This document shows positions 1 through 8,740 of a stretch of DNA of 64,000 nt, in pieces (position 1 is the first letter of the stretch; each line of letters opens with the position of its first letter). Position numbers and translations under genes: made by a program. Source of the DNA: Zafaria ginkgonis (GTDB lineage: Bacteria; Actinomycetota; Actinomycetes; Actinomycetales; Micrococcaceae); assembly GCF_039540195.1 (NCBI RefSeq), contig NZ_BAABEO010000008.1, positions 248,001 through 312,000 on the forward strand. The letters are read 5' to 3'. The notes under the pieces were generated by a model. The model was not told the DNA's origin. It worked only from the letters and a program-made list of their open reading frames with translations, and made no database searches.

Positions 1-954
1 CCCCGCCGCCTCCAGCCCGGCCAGGACCTCCTGCTCGCGTTCGCGCAGTTCCTCCTCGCCGGCGGTCTCCAGGTCGATGTGCACGGCCTGGGCGACGGCC
101 GCGGTGACGTCGACCTCCGTCTCCCCCTCGGTGCCCTGGCCCAGCCGCGGCACCGAGGCCAGCAGCTGCTGGGTGTATGGGTGCTGCGGGCGGTTGAAGA
201 TCTCCCGCGACGTGCCGGTCTCGACGATCCGGCCCTGGCGCATCACCGCGATCCGGTCGGCCAGGTCGGCGACCACTCCCATGTCGTGCGTGATGAGCAC
301 GATCGCGGAGTTCAGCTTGTCGCGCAGGTTGCGCATCAGGTCAAGGATCTCCGCCTGGACCGTGACGTCCAGGGCCGTCGTGGGCTCGTCGGCGATCAGC
401 AGCTTCGGGTCGCAGGAGAGCGACTGGGCGATCATGGCGCGCTGGCGCTGGCCGCCGGAGAGCTGATGCGGGTAGGAACGGAACGCCTTGACCGGGTCCG
501 GCATCTCCACCAGTTCCAGCATCTCCAACGCGCGCCGCTGCGCGTCCGCCGGGGACATGGGGTTGTGCAGGCGCAGCGTCTCCACGATCTGGTCCCCCAC
601 CGTGTACACGGGGTTCAGGGCGGTCATGGGCTCCTGGAAGATGACGGCGACGTCGTTGCCGCGCACCTGGCGCAGCTTGGCCGGGCCCAGGCCCAGCAGG
701 GGCTTGCCGTCGAGCAGGACCTGGCCGCGCACGCGCGAGTTGGAGGGCAGCAGTCCCAGCAGCGCCATGGAGCTGGCGGACTTGCCGGATCCCGACTCCC
801 CGACGATCGCCAGCACCTCGCCGGCCCGCACCTGGTAGTTGAGCCCGACGGCGGCCGGGACCCATGCCTTGTCCACCCCGAAGTCGACGTAGAGGTCCCG
901 GACCTCGAGCACGGGGGTGCCCGCGGCGTGGTTTGCGGTGGCGTGTTCGCTCAT
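1..954 (-). CDS. Oligopeptide ABC transporter ATP-binding protein (OppD/OppF type), partial
   Basis: The gene runs off the left edge; about 318 codons are visible. It should energise uptake of peptides by the OppABC proteins encoded to its right. Visible ABC motifs, in order, are Walker A GESGSGKS (residues 52-59), a Q-loop with IFQEPMTALNP (about 105), signature LSGGQRQR (about 166), Walker B LLIADEPTTALD (about 183) and an H-loop ITHDM (about 218). The reading continues past a normal OppD C-terminal Pro-rich region into a charged Glu-rich linker, so a second ABC half (an OppD-OppF fusion) probably follows outside the window; that is inference. The ATG at 954 is preceded by GAGGACAAG. The PH-like gene on the opposite strand separates it from oppC, so it may need its own promoter. 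Confidence 0.9.
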   Translation of the reverse strand, partial: MSEHATANHAAGTPVLEVRDLYVDFGVDKAWVPAAVGLNYQVRAGEVLAIVGESGSGKSASSMALLGLLPSNSRVRGQVLLDGKPLLGLGPAKLRQVRGNDVAVIFQEPMTALNPVYTVGDQIVETLRLHNPMSPADAQRRALEMLELVEMPDPVKAFRSYPHQLSGGQRQRAMIAQSLSCDPKLLIADEPTTALDVTVQAEILDLMRNLRDKLNSAIVLITHDMGVVADLADRIAVMRQGRIVETGTSREIFNRPQHPYTQQLLASVPRLGQGTEGETEVDVTAAVAQAVHIDLETAGEEELREREQEVLAGLEAAG

Positions 955-1094
955 CTTGTCCTCGTTTCCTTCCGGAAGCTGTTCCGGCCCTGCGGTGGTG
1001 CGTCGGGGGTGGCCTGTGGGATTGCGGGTGGGGTTGCGGGCGTGCGCTGCGCTCGGATTGCGAGGCCAAGCGGCAAAGCTGGAACGATGGGGTC

Positions 1095-1730
1095 ATGCCA
1101 GCGCCGAACAGCAGCTCCGAAGACTTCGTATTCCGTCCCCGGGGGCCCCGCGTCCTGGCCGCGCTGCTCGGCGGCGGAGCCTTGGCCGGCGCCGCGACGG
1201 TGGTCCTGGGCGCCGGTCCCGGGGGCTGGCCGGCGGCGGTTCCGCTGCTGCTTCTGGCGTACCTGGCCTGGTGGCTGTTCTGGTTCCCGTCCGTCACCGT
1301 CGGCGGCAACGGCGTGCGCCTGGTCAATCCGGCCTCCACCGTGTCCATCCCGTGGGCGGCGATCGTGGACGTGGACACCAAGTACGCCCTCACCGTGGTG
1401 ACGCCCAAACGCCGCTACGGCGCCTGGGCCGCGCCGGCTCCGGGCTCCAGCGCCGCGCTCCGGGAGGCGCGCCGCACCGCCCGCGACGAACGGCGCGACG
1501 CCGGCGGCCGCCGCTACGTCAGCGTCCGCCCGGGCGATGTGGCCGGCACCGATTCGGGAACGGTCGCGGGCCAGGTCCGCCGGCGCCTCCAGGCGCTCGC
1601 CGAGCAGGGCCTGCTCGACGGCGGCGCGGCGGAAGCCGCCGTCGTACGCCGCCAATGGCATGGTGCCCATCTGCTCGCCTTCTTCCTGCTGCTGGCGCTG
1701 AGCCTGCTGCTGCCGTCCTACCTGCTCTGA
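1095..1730 (+). CDS. PH domain-like membrane protein, uncharacterised
   Basis: This is a 211-residue protein. Two hydrophobic segments lie near residues 20-60 (the second contains LLLLAYLAWWLFWFP), followed by a soluble portion with the sequence of a bacterial PH-like domain (VTVGGNGVRLVNPASTV, WAAIVDV), an Arg/Ala-rich stretch, and a C-terminal hydrophobic anchor ending LLLPSYLL. The function of such proteins is not established. The ATG at 1,095 is chosen because the protein then begins just before the first membrane segment; the Shine-Dalgarno is weak (GGGGTC). It lies on the plus strand inside a minus-strand opp operon, convergent with oppC and divergent from oppDF, which is odd for the operon. 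Confidence 0.7.
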   Translation: MPAPNSSSEDFVFRPRGPRVLAALLGGGALAGAATVVLGAGPGGWPAAVPLLLLAYLAWWLFWFPSVTVGGNGVRLVNPASTVSIPWAAIVDVDTKYALTVVTPKRRYGAWAAPAPGSSAALREARRTARDERRDAGGRRYVSVRPGDVAGTDSGTVAGQVRRRLQALAEQGLLDGGAAEAAVVRRQWHGAHLLAFFLLLALSLLLPSYLL

Positions 1731-1784
1731 CCGGCTCCGGCCGTGCCGGTGCCGGATCAGCGCGCTGCATTCAGTGGGCTGTAT

Positions 1785-2870
1785 TCAACGCGCCTGGCCC
1801 GGGACCGCGGCGGGCGGGACGGGGTCGCCGTCCCGGTCCGCGGCCGGCCGCAACGCGGTGTCGGGTGCGGCCGCCGGCACGGGAGCTCCGGCCGTCCCCG
1901 ACGGTCCGCGGGTGCCGCGGTCCTTGGCGCGCTTGGCGTTGAACTTCTTCTGGCGGGGGTCGAACGCATCGCGCAGGCCGTCGCCGATGAAGTTGATGCA
2001 CAGGCAGATCGCCACGATGAACAGGCCCGGGAACCAGAACAGCCACGGGCGGGTGGTGAACGCCGCCTGGTTGTCCGAGATCAGCGAACCCAGCGAGACG
2101 TCCGGCGCCTTCACGCCCAGGCCCAGGTAGGACAGCGCGGTTTCGAGCAGGATCGCCGAGGACATCATCAGGGTGACGTTCACGATGATCACGCCCACCG
2201 CGTTGGGCAGGATGTGCTTGAAGATGATGCGGGTGTTCGAAGCCCCGGCGATCCGGGCCGCGTCGACGAATTCGCGTTCGCGCAGGCTGAGGAACTCCCC
2301 ACGCACCAGGCGGGCCAGGCCCGTCCAGATGGCCAGGCCGATGAATGCGCCCAGGGCGATCGTGGCGAGGTTGCCGGCCACCGAGGAGCCGGCGATGCGG
2401 CCAAGGACAGCGGCCAGGATAAGCACCGGAATGATGATGATGACGTCGACCAGGCGCATCAGCGCGGACTCGACCCATCCGCGGAAGTACCCGGAGACGG
2501 CCCCGACGACGACGCCGATGGCGCCGGCCACCAGGCCGATCACGAACATGATCATGATGGACTGCTGGGTGCCGCGCATGGTCATCGCGAAGTAGTCGCG
2601 TCCGATGCGGTCCTGCCCGAACGGGTGCTCGCCCCAGTTGAACAGGCTCTGGAAGGTCGGCGCCCCGTCGTTGACGGTGGGGCTGAACTCGGTGTGGTTG
2701 TACTTCCACCAGCCCGGGATCCCGGCGAAGCCGATCGAGCTGAAGGCCAGGATCACGATGAGCGCGAACACGGCCAGCGAGATCACGGCCGGGGTGTTGC
2801 CGAAGAACCGCTTGCGGACGATCGCGCCCTGGGACAGGCCCTTGGTTTCGGGAGTGTTGTTGGTGCTCAT
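1785..2870 (-). CDS. oppC: Oligopeptide ABC transporter permease OppC
   Basis: This is a 361-residue inner-membrane permease that pairs with OppB to form the peptide channel. The N-terminal cytoplasmic tail is followed by a membrane segment (SLAVFALIVILAFSS). A periplasmic loop with PFGQDRIGRDYF is typical of OppC/DppC. Four to five more membrane segments follow. The coupling (EAA) loop ARIAGASNTRIIFKHILPN contacts the ATPase. The C-terminus is extended by about 50 Pro/Ala-rich residues after DAFDPRQKKF, which is longer than usual. The ATG overlaps the oppB stop by 4 bases, so the two are translationally coupled. Confidence 0.93.
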   Translation of the reverse strand: MSTNNTPETKGLSQGAIVRKRFFGNTPAVISLAVFALIVILAFSSIGFAGIPGWWKYNHTEFSPTVNDGAPTFQSLFNWGEHPFGQDRIGRDYFAMTMRGTQQSIMIMFVIGLVAGAIGVVVGAVSGYFRGWVESALMRLVDVIIIIPVLILAAVLGRIAGSSVAGNLATIALGAFIGLAIWTGLARLVRGEFLSLREREFVDAARIAGASNTRIIFKHILPNAVGVIIVNVTLMMSSAILLETALSYLGLGVKAPDVSLGSLISDNQAAFTTRPWLFWFPGLFIVAICLCINFIGDGLRDAFDPRQKKFNAKRAKDRGTRGPSGTAGAPVPAAAPDTALRPAADRDGDPVPPAAVPGQAR

Positions 2871-4411
2871 GCTTTCACCCTCACGCGCGGGTCGAGGACG
2901 GAGTAGGCCAGGTCGGCGACCAGGTTGAAGACCATGGCCACGATGCCGGTGACCAGGAAGACGCCCATCACCGGGTTCGGGTCCGGGATCGGGATCAGGG
3001 AGTCCACGAACAGGGCGCCCATGCCGGTGAAGGAGAACACCTTTTCGGTGATGACGGCCCCGCCGAGCAGGGCGCCGATGTCGAAGGCGACCAGCGTCGC
3101 CAGCGGGATCAGGGCGTTGCGGAACGCGTGGCGCATGACCACGGTGCGTTCGGGCAGTCCCTTGGCCCGGGCGGTGCGGATGTAGTCCTGCTGCATGATC
3201 TCCAGCATGGACGCGCGCGAGTAGCGGGAGTAGCTGGCCAGGGAGACCAGCAGCAGCGCCACGGTGGGCAGGAGCAGGTGGGTGAACGTGTCGATGTTCT
3301 GGATCCACCAGTTGCCCTCCAGGTTCGGGGTGGCCGAGCCGATGGTGGCGATCGGACGCCCGCGGATCCGGGAGTTGGAGACGTAGTTGGGCCACTCGAT
3401 CATGAACCGGTCCAGCACGACGAGGCCTGCCATGAAGAACGCGGTCAGGCCGGCGGCCCGCATGGATTGGCCGCGGTCGTAGCCGCCCATGAGCCAGCCG
3501 ACGGCGCAGCCGACCAGGACGGCCACCACGGCGCCGGCGACGATCTGCCACGTGCCGAAACCGCCGAAGACCGGGTTGAGCACGTAGTAGGAGACCAGGC
3601 CCAGCGGCACCATGATCAGCGCCGAGTAGAGGGCCTTGCGGTTGCGCACCCCGGCGGTCAGCTGGGTGGCCAGGAACGCGGTGGCGGTGCCGAAGACCAC
3701 CAGCAGGACCGGTCCGAGGCCGGGCGTGGCGAACCATTTGGTGGCGGAGAGCACCAGCATCAGGGCCGCCGTCGCCCCGGCGCCGAGGACAAAGCCGACG
3801 CTGCGGCGCTTAAGGGTCCCGCTCATGAAAAGGACGGCGACCACTCCCATGAGCAGGGACGTCAGCGCGATCGACCAGGGGCTGAACACCGGGTCGACGA
3901 GGAAGTCGTTGAACTGGATGGCGCCGAACTCCTTGAGCAGGACCGCCACCCAGAAGATCGGCAGGGAGAAGAACAGGAAGGCCATGAAGGTGACCGAGTA
4001 GTCCAGCGAGCTGTACTGGCGCAGGCCGGTGACGATGCCCAGGGTGATGCCCACCACGATCGCCAGCACGGTGGCTCCGGTGACCAGCAGGATCGTCTGG
4101 CCCATCGCCCGGCCCAGCGCCTCGGTGACCGGCTCGCCATGCAGGGTGGAGCCGAGGTCGCAACTGTTGGCCAGCGGGACCAGGCATTGCACCGCGCCGC
4201 CAAGCCACTTGAAGTAGCGGACCGGGGCGGCCGTGTTGAGGTCCAGCAGGTCCGTCCGCTGCCGGATCAGCTCCTCCTTGTTCGGGGCGTTGCTGTCCCG
4301 CAGGTCCGACAAGGGGTCCCCCGCCATGGCGGTGAGCTGGTAAACGATGAACGATGCGCCGAAGAGGATGAGCACGGCGGTGACAAGGCGCCGAACGATG
4401 TAGGTCACCAT
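2867..4411 (-). CDS. oppB: Oligopeptide ABC transporter permease OppB, long form
   Basis: This is a 514-residue permease, about 180 residues longer than a typical OppB. The N-terminus (MVTYIVRRLVTAVLILFGAS) and the C-terminal coupling loop (ARAKGLPERTVVMRHAFRNA) are canonical. The extra length is an internal hydrophobic insertion between roughly residues 190 and 345 that reads as several additional membrane helices (for example VGFVLGAGATAALMLVLSA). Long OppB forms of this kind occur in actinobacteria. The start at 4,411 is chosen because the family N-terminus begins there. The stop overlaps oppC by 4 bases. oppA lies upstream, separated by a strong stem-loop. Confidence 0.92.
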   Translation of the reverse strand: MVTYIVRRLVTAVLILFGASFIVYQLTAMAGDPLSDLRDSNAPNKEELIRQRTDLLDLNTAAPVRYFKWLGGAVQCLVPLANSCDLGSTLHGEPVTEALGRAMGQTILLVTGATVLAIVVGITLGIVTGLRQYSSLDYSVTFMAFLFFSLPIFWVAVLLKEFGAIQFNDFLVDPVFSPWSIALTSLLMGVVAVLFMSGTLKRRSVGFVLGAGATAALMLVLSATKWFATPGLGPVLLVVFGTATAFLATQLTAGVRNRKALYSALIMVPLGLVSYYVLNPVFGGFGTWQIVAGAVVAVLVGCAVGWLMGGYDRGQSMRAAGLTAFFMAGLVVLDRFMIEWPNYVSNSRIRGRPIATIGSATPNLEGNWWIQNIDTFTHLLLPTVALLLVSLASYSRYSRASMLEIMQQDYIRTARAKGLPERTVVMRHAFRNALIPLATLVAFDIGALLGGAVITEKVFSFTGMGALFVDSLIPIPDPNPVMGVFLVTGIVAMVFNLVADLAYSVLDPRVRVKA

Positions 4412-4477
4412 AGATAAAACCTTTGATTGAACGGTCCGGGGGTTCCCCGGCGCCTGGTCGCGGCGGCCCGAAACCAA

Positions 4478-4512
4478 GGGGCGCCGGAACCGATGTTCCG
4501 GTCCCGGCGCCC
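4478..4512 (-). terminator. Intercistronic stem-loop between oppA and oppB
   Basis: A GC-rich inverted repeat lies just after the oppA stop: GGGCGCCGGAACC pairs with GGTCCCGGCGCCC with one G-U pair and an 8-9 base loop. No T-tract follows. It probably attenuates transcription or protects the 3' end of the oppA message, the usual way to make more binding protein than permease. The structure is seen; the role is inferred. Confidence 0.6.
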
Positions 4513-4546
4513 ACTCAGGCGGTTTGGGGCCTGGGTTCGCAACGGA

Positions 4547-6325
4547 CTAGCTGTTGACGGTCCAGTCCCAGAAGTTCCACCACACGCCGGTCTGGTTCGG
4601 CATGTATTCCACCCCGCCGATCTTGGCGGAGTGCGCCTCGACTCCGACCGACTGGAACAGCGGCAGGCCGTAGTAGTCGTCGAAGATGAGCTTGTCGATC
4701 TTGGTCTGCAGTTCGGTCTGCTTGGCCCGGTCGGTGGTGACGATCAGCTCGTCCATCAGGGCGTCGGCCTCGGGGCTGTTGAAGCCGCTGAAGTTGGAGG
4801 CGGAGTCCGAGCCGAACAGCTGCGGCACGCCGTTGACGCCCACGCCCGGGGAGGTCCAGCCGAAGATGGAGGCGTCGTAGTTTCCGCTGCCCAGGGCGGC
4901 GCTCCACTCGGTGGCGCCCAGGCCGCCGTCGACGACCTTGAAGCCGGCCTGGCTGGCGGACTCCGCGATCAGCGAGTAGGCGTCGACCCGGTTCGGGTTG
5001 TCCTTGTTGTACATGATCCGAACGGTCGGGGTGTCGCCGTCGAGCAGCTCCTTGGCCCCGTCGATGTCCGCCTTGGCGTAGTTGGCCGAGCCGTTGTTTG
5101 CGGCCGATGCCGCGTAGCCCTCGTTCGCCGGGACGAACAGCTGGGAATCCAGCGGCTTGGCCTCCGGGTCCAGGTCGCCGATGACCGAGGCGACGATCTG
5201 GTCGCGCGGGACCGTCTTCATGAAGGCCTCGCGCACGGCGGCGTCCTTGAACACGCCGCTGTGGTTGAGGTCCAGGTGGTCGTAGGCGAGCTGCTCGCCC
5301 CGCTGGACGACGACGGAGCTGCCCAGGGCCTCGAGCTGCTTGACCGTGTCGGAGGATGCCTGCGGGGCGATGATGTCCACTTCGCCGTTCTTCAGCGCGG
5401 CGACCTGGGCGGCCGAGTCGCCGATGGTGCGCACCACGATCTCGTCGACCTTGGCCTCCGGGCCCCAGTTGTAGGACTCGTTGCGCACCAGCGTGATGGA
5501 CTGGTCGGCGACCACGTCGGACACGATGAACGGGCCGGAGGACAGGTACAGGTCCTTGTCCGCGGGCAGCGAGGTGGACTCGTAGCCGGTGTTCCAGAAG
5601 TCCGCGACGGCGCGCAGCTTCGCGTTCTCCTCGGCCGGGTTCTCGGGGTCGCCCTTCGGGGTCTCCTTGATGAGCTGCGTCAGCTCCTCCGGCGTCAGGC
5701 CGCCCTTCTCCGCCGCGACGTGGGCCGGGGTCAGGGAGGCGAAAGCGATCTCCCAGTCGGCGTACGGCTTGGAGTAGCTCAGGGTGATCGACTGGTTGTC
5801 CTCGGACACCTCCGGAAGGGAGGTCAGGGCCAGCCCCTCGGTGGTGCCCGCGTAGTCGAAGTAGGCGTTGCCCTCGGTGGGCTTGCCGGTCTCCGGGTCG
5901 GGCGCCGAGCCGTCGTTGAAGTAGGCCGATTCGATGGCCCACCAGAAGAGCATGTCGTCGGCATCGATCTGGGTCCCGTCCGACCAGGTGACGCCCGGGT
6001 TGATCGTGTACTTGACCTTCAGCGGGTTCTCGGAGAGGACCTCGTAGGTGCCGAACTTCTCGTTCTTGACGATGTTCAGGCCGTTGTCGATGTAGTTGAA
6101 GTTCGAGCCCGTGGCGTACGCGATCTTCGCGTTGATGTCGCTGTTGCCGTCGGCGGTGCTCGAGTTGAACGAGCTGAACCCGTTCACCTCCACGACGCGG
6201 ACCTCTCCGCCGCCCGCGGCGGCGGGCGACGACGTCGTGGTGCCTGTGTTGGCCGAGCAGGCGCTCAGGGCCAGGGCGGCTACGGCGCCCAGCGCGACAG
6301 CCTTGGAAATACGCTTCAGACGCAT
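4547..6325 (-). CDS. oppA: Oligopeptide-binding lipoprotein OppA family
   Basis: This is a 592-residue extracytoplasmic substrate-binding lipoprotein of the SBP family 5 group. The signal peptide ends in a lipobox LALSAC, with Cys about residue 23 as the lipidated residue, then an Ala/Thr/Ser-rich linker. The mature part has family landmarks such as the YTINPGVTWSDG region and GPFIVSDVVADQSITLVRN. The ATG at 6,325 is preceded by AAGGAGG, a near-perfect ribosome binding site. It is the first gene of the opp operon and presumably binds peptides for OppBC. The substrate cannot be told from sequence. Confidence 0.95.
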   Translation of the reverse strand: MRLKRISKAVALGAVAALALSACSANTGTTTSSPAAAGGGEVRVVEVNGFSSFNSSTADGNSDINAKIAYATGSNFNYIDNGLNIVKNEKFGTYEVLSENPLKVKYTINPGVTWSDGTQIDADDMLFWWAIESAYFNDGSAPDPETGKPTEGNAYFDYAGTTEGLALTSLPEVSEDNQSITLSYSKPYADWEIAFASLTPAHVAAEKGGLTPEELTQLIKETPKGDPENPAEENAKLRAVADFWNTGYESTSLPADKDLYLSSGPFIVSDVVADQSITLVRNESYNWGPEAKVDEIVVRTIGDSAAQVAALKNGEVDIIAPQASSDTVKQLEALGSSVVVQRGEQLAYDHLDLNHSGVFKDAAVREAFMKTVPRDQIVASVIGDLDPEAKPLDSQLFVPANEGYAASAANNGSANYAKADIDGAKELLDGDTPTVRIMYNKDNPNRVDAYSLIAESASQAGFKVVDGGLGATEWSAALGSGNYDASIFGWTSPGVGVNGVPQLFGSDSASNFSGFNSPEADALMDELIVTTDRAKQTELQTKIDKLIFDDYYGLPLFQSVGVEAHSAKIGGVEYMPNQTGVWWNFWDWTVNS

Positions 6326-6773
6326 TCCGCCTCCTTGATTCTTAGGTGCGATAACGGCCCGGTCCCCACGCCCAGCCACGGCGCGGCACGGGCCCCGCCG
6401 TATATGCAATGCACTCTAATCGCCATGGGATCGGGTGGATATAAAAAATTTGCTTCAGACTCGAATGTTACCGACTCGTAACCACGAGTGGCCGGTGTCA
6501 TATTCACCCCGCGCTTCCCCGTGCCGGTGCCGATCCCGGGGGGATCAACGGCGCGGCCCCGCGTAAGAAAACGTGCTGCCGCGCACGCGTGAAGCACTTC
6601 TTCCGCCGGGATGTCCCGGGCGCGCCGCATGCCGCCGGCCGGCCCGCTCCCCCGCGGCGATTGCGGCACCCGGGACAGCGGCACCGGTCTTCCCCGCGGG
6701 GACGCCGGGGTCTACCCTCAGGGCACGCCCGCTTGGGTCTTCATCACTCAGCCTCTGGGAACGGAGAAGAACA
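6326..6773. promoter_or_regulatory. Divergent intergenic region oppA / glsB
   Basis: These 448 bases have no convincing gene. They must hold the minus-strand oppA promoter and the plus-strand glsB promoter. An unusually A/T-rich patch (6,431-6,470) is the best candidate for an oppA promoter. A short perfect inverted repeat, ACTCGT-AACC-ACGAGT (6,474-6,489), next to that patch could be an operator. No protein-binding consensus I know matches it. Confidence 0.35.
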
Positions 6774-7028
6774 ATGAGCATCATCGCTTGGATCGTCCTG
6801 GGCCTCATCGCCGGAGCCATCGCCAAGGCCATCCTGCCCGGCCCGGGCGGCCTGCTCGGCACGCTCGTCGTCGGAGTGGTCGGGGCACTGCTGGGCGGCT
6901 GGCTCGGATCGGCCATCTTCGGCATCGGTCTGGAGGACATCTGGTCGCTCCAGACCTGGCTCGTCGCCATCGTCGGCGCCGTCGTCGTCCTCTTCATCTG
7001 GGGGCTGATCGTCAGACGGCGCGCCTGA
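6774..7028 (+). CDS. GlsB/YeaQ/YmgE family small stress-associated membrane protein
   Basis: This is an 84-residue, highly hydrophobic protein with three predicted membrane segments (MSIIAWIVLGLIAGAIAKAI; GTLVVGVVGALLGGWLGSAI; WLVAIVGAVVVLFIWGLIV). It has the Gly-rich LGLIAGAIAKAI and GxxGxxLGG pattern of the family and ends in a basic VRRRA tail. Members are linked to envelope stress, but their biochemical role is unknown. The start is preceded by GGAGAAG. It is the last chromosomal gene before the accessory region and converges on the ancestral position of the ychF 3' end. Confidence 0.88.
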   Translation: MSIIAWIVLGLIAGAIAKAILPGPGGLLGTLVVGVVGALLGGWLGSAIFGIGLEDIWSLQTWLVAIVGAVVVLFIWGLIVRRRA

Positions 7029-7074
7029 GGGCTCGCACCCGGCCACTGCGCCGCAACCAAGACCCAACCAAAAC

Positions 7075-7116
7075 AAGGGATCCCACCCGGCCATTCGCGG
7101 CCCGGTGGGGTCCCTT
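7075..7116. terminator. Bidirectional terminator between glsB and the ancestral ychF end
   Basis: A long inverted repeat (AAGGGATCCCACCCGGCC paired with GGCCCGGTGGGGTCCCTT, two mismatches) has a six-base loop. It sits directly left of the first displaced copy of the ychF 3' end. That is where a shared terminator between convergent glsB and ychF would be expected, so it helps to identify the original chromosomal junction. Confidence 0.75.
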
Positions 7117-7136
7117 GGGGTGAGGGTCCGCGGCTC

Positions 7137-7180
7137 TACGTTGAAACGGAACTCCGCCACGTTCCGTAGCCGAGCAACCT
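7137..7180 (-). repeat. Displaced ychF 3'-end / attachment site copy 1 (left boundary)
   Basis: Read on the minus strand this encodes R-N-V-A-E-F-R-F-N-V, matching the ychF C-terminus (VEFRFNV), but the stop has been lost (GTA GAG). To the right lies the element-type half CGTTCCGTAGCCGAGCAACCT, shared almost exactly with copy 4. To the left is the chromosomal terminator. It is therefore the outer left boundary of the accessory region. Confidence 0.8.
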
Positions 7181-7195
7181 CTGCCGCGCCGGGTG

Positions 7196-8506
7196 TTACT
7201 CCTCGATGGCTTCCTCGTTGCCGGTCTTTGGCCCGCCGGCCATGTGCGGCTCGCCGCGCTTCTTCGATTTGAACAATCCTGCGACACTCTCGCCCACCGA
7301 ACCCGCCTTACCGGCGATGGCGCCGCCGACACCCTTGACCTTGGTGAGCGCCTGCGGCTCATCCGGGATCCCGTCCCCGTCGATGTCCACGCTCCGGAAC
7401 GAGCGCGTCACCGTGCCGGCCGCGCTCGCTACGCCGGCGCCCACTGCGACAGCGCCCGTCGCGACGCCTCCCCCGACTGCGCCGGCAGTGCCAGCGATCC
7501 AGCTGCCCGTCACCTTCGCTGCGTCCTCCAAAGCAGCGAGAGCCCGGTTCGATTCGACCTCGCCGTCATCGGCGTCAGGCTTCGCCTTCGGAATGACGGC
7601 CAAATGGGCCGGGAACTCGTCCGGGGCATCGGGGAATGCGGCCCGTGCCGCGACGATGACGTCGCGACCGAACACGAAGCGCGTAACCCCTCCCGCCAAG
7701 GCCCCAACTCCGTATTCGATCGTTGCCTGCTGCTTGCCACTCAAGTTCTCGCGCACGGTGTCCAGCTGACCCGTCTGCATGGTCCGAACCAAACTCTGCG
7801 CTGCTCCTCCAGGGAGTGTGTCGGCGAGCGTGCTCGCCCAGTGCGACCAGTCCGTACGGCCAGCAGCGATCCTGTTGCCGACGCCGACGACACCTTCGGA
7901 AGACGCGTTCGAGAGGTCCGCAGCCATCGTCGCGATCTGCTGCTGGCTAACGCGCTCGTTCGAGAGGCCGTAGACGAGGGCGTGAGCCTGGTCCTGGTCG
8001 AGGTCCATTCCGTGAATGTCGGCTATTGCAAGCCCGAAGATCGCGGTGAGCTCGAACTGCAGTTGCTCATCCCCCGCAGGGAGGAGCGCCGCGGCTCGCT
8101 GTGCACCGTTCTTCGCGGTGCCCAGCGCCACGTTTTTCGCGGCAAGTTTCGCAGCTTCCTTGGCGGCAAGTTTCGCAGTTTCCTTGGCGGTCTTCTTGGC
8201 CGCCTGCTGGCCCGCGCTCTTGACACCGGCCGCCGCGGCCCCGACTCCTGGAATCATCGCGATACCGATATCGGCCGCGATCGCGCCGGCGGTGATGAGG
8301 GCACCAGCAGTGGTGATCGAAGTGCCATAGTGGCGTTCGAGCATCCGGATCACCTCAGCGGGGGTTGCGTCCGGATTCCGGCGGCGGATCCTTATGACGT
8401 ACTTGCGAGCGATCGAGTGACGAGCGCTGACCGCCTTCGCAATGTCACGCGCTGCGTCCTCGTCGACGAGCTCCGCCTCCATCGTGATGGTCTCGAAATC
8501 GGCCAT
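7196..8506 (-). CDS. Uncharacterised protein with amphipathic Ala/Lys region and Ca-binding-like loop
   Basis: I do not recognise the family of this 436-residue protein. The N-terminal ~60 residues are charged and helical. Next is a Gly/Ala-rich hydrophobic stretch (residues about 68-95), then a striking K/A-rich repeat segment (AAKKTAKETAKLAAKEAA) that would be strongly amphipathic. A middle soluble domain follows, then another Gly/Ala/Val hydrophobic run. Near the C-terminus is DIDGDGIPDEP, which resembles an EF-hand/dockerin calcium loop. Two hydrophobic Gly-rich segments suggest membrane insertion or a pore-like behaviour, but this is only inference. The ATG has GGGGAG upstream. It lies alone beside attachment copy 1. 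Confidence 0.65.
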   Translation of the reverse strand: MADFETITMEAELVDEDAARDIAKAVSARHSIARKYVIRIRRRNPDATPAEVIRMLERHYGTSITTAGALITAGAIAADIGIAMIPGVGAAAAGVKSAGQQAAKKTAKETAKLAAKEAAKLAAKNVALGTAKNGAQRAAALLPAGDEQLQFELTAIFGLAIADIHGMDLDQDQAHALVYGLSNERVSQQQIATMAADLSNASSEGVVGVGNRIAAGRTDWSHWASTLADTLPGGAAQSLVRTMQTGQLDTVRENLSGKQQATIEYGVGALAGGVTRFVFGRDVIVAARAAFPDAPDEFPAHLAVIPKAKPDADDGEVESNRALAALEDAAKVTGSWIAGTAGAVGGGVATGAVAVGAGVASAAGTVTRSFRSVDIDGDGIPDEPQALTKVKGVGGAIAGKAGSVGESVAGLFKSKKRGEPHMAGGPKTGNEEAIEE

Positions 8507-8562
8507 CGATTGCTCCCCGCTAGTTGTATCTCACCGGAGATTGTGAACAGGCCTGCTGGGTG

Positions 8563-8589
8563 AGGGTCCACGATGCCGCTGTGGACCCT
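8563..8589 (-). terminator. Stem-loop downstream of the ndh remnant
   Basis: AGGGTCCAC and GTGGACCCT form a 9-bp perfect stem with a 9-base loop. It lies in the 234-base gap between the uncharacterised gene and the ndh pseudogene, at a position suited to ending the minus-strand cyd/ndh transcript. No T-run follows. The rest of the gap (8,507-8,740) shows no gene. Confidence 0.45.
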
Positions 8590-8740
8590 AGGGCGACTGC
8601 AATCGTGGATCAAGGCCGGGTAGGTCGCGGCGCGCTCAGACTCCATGGACAAGCTGATTCCCACCGGCTAATACGAAAACCGGCCCCGAACCTCCCGAAG
8701 CAGGCGGAACCGGTCATGTTGGGGCGTACTGCCTCACCGA

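Noticed and set aside
4427..6481. A 684-codon plus-strand open frame opposite oppA
   Set aside because: No domain; the minus strand encodes an unmistakable binding lipoprotein with signal peptide and ribosome site.
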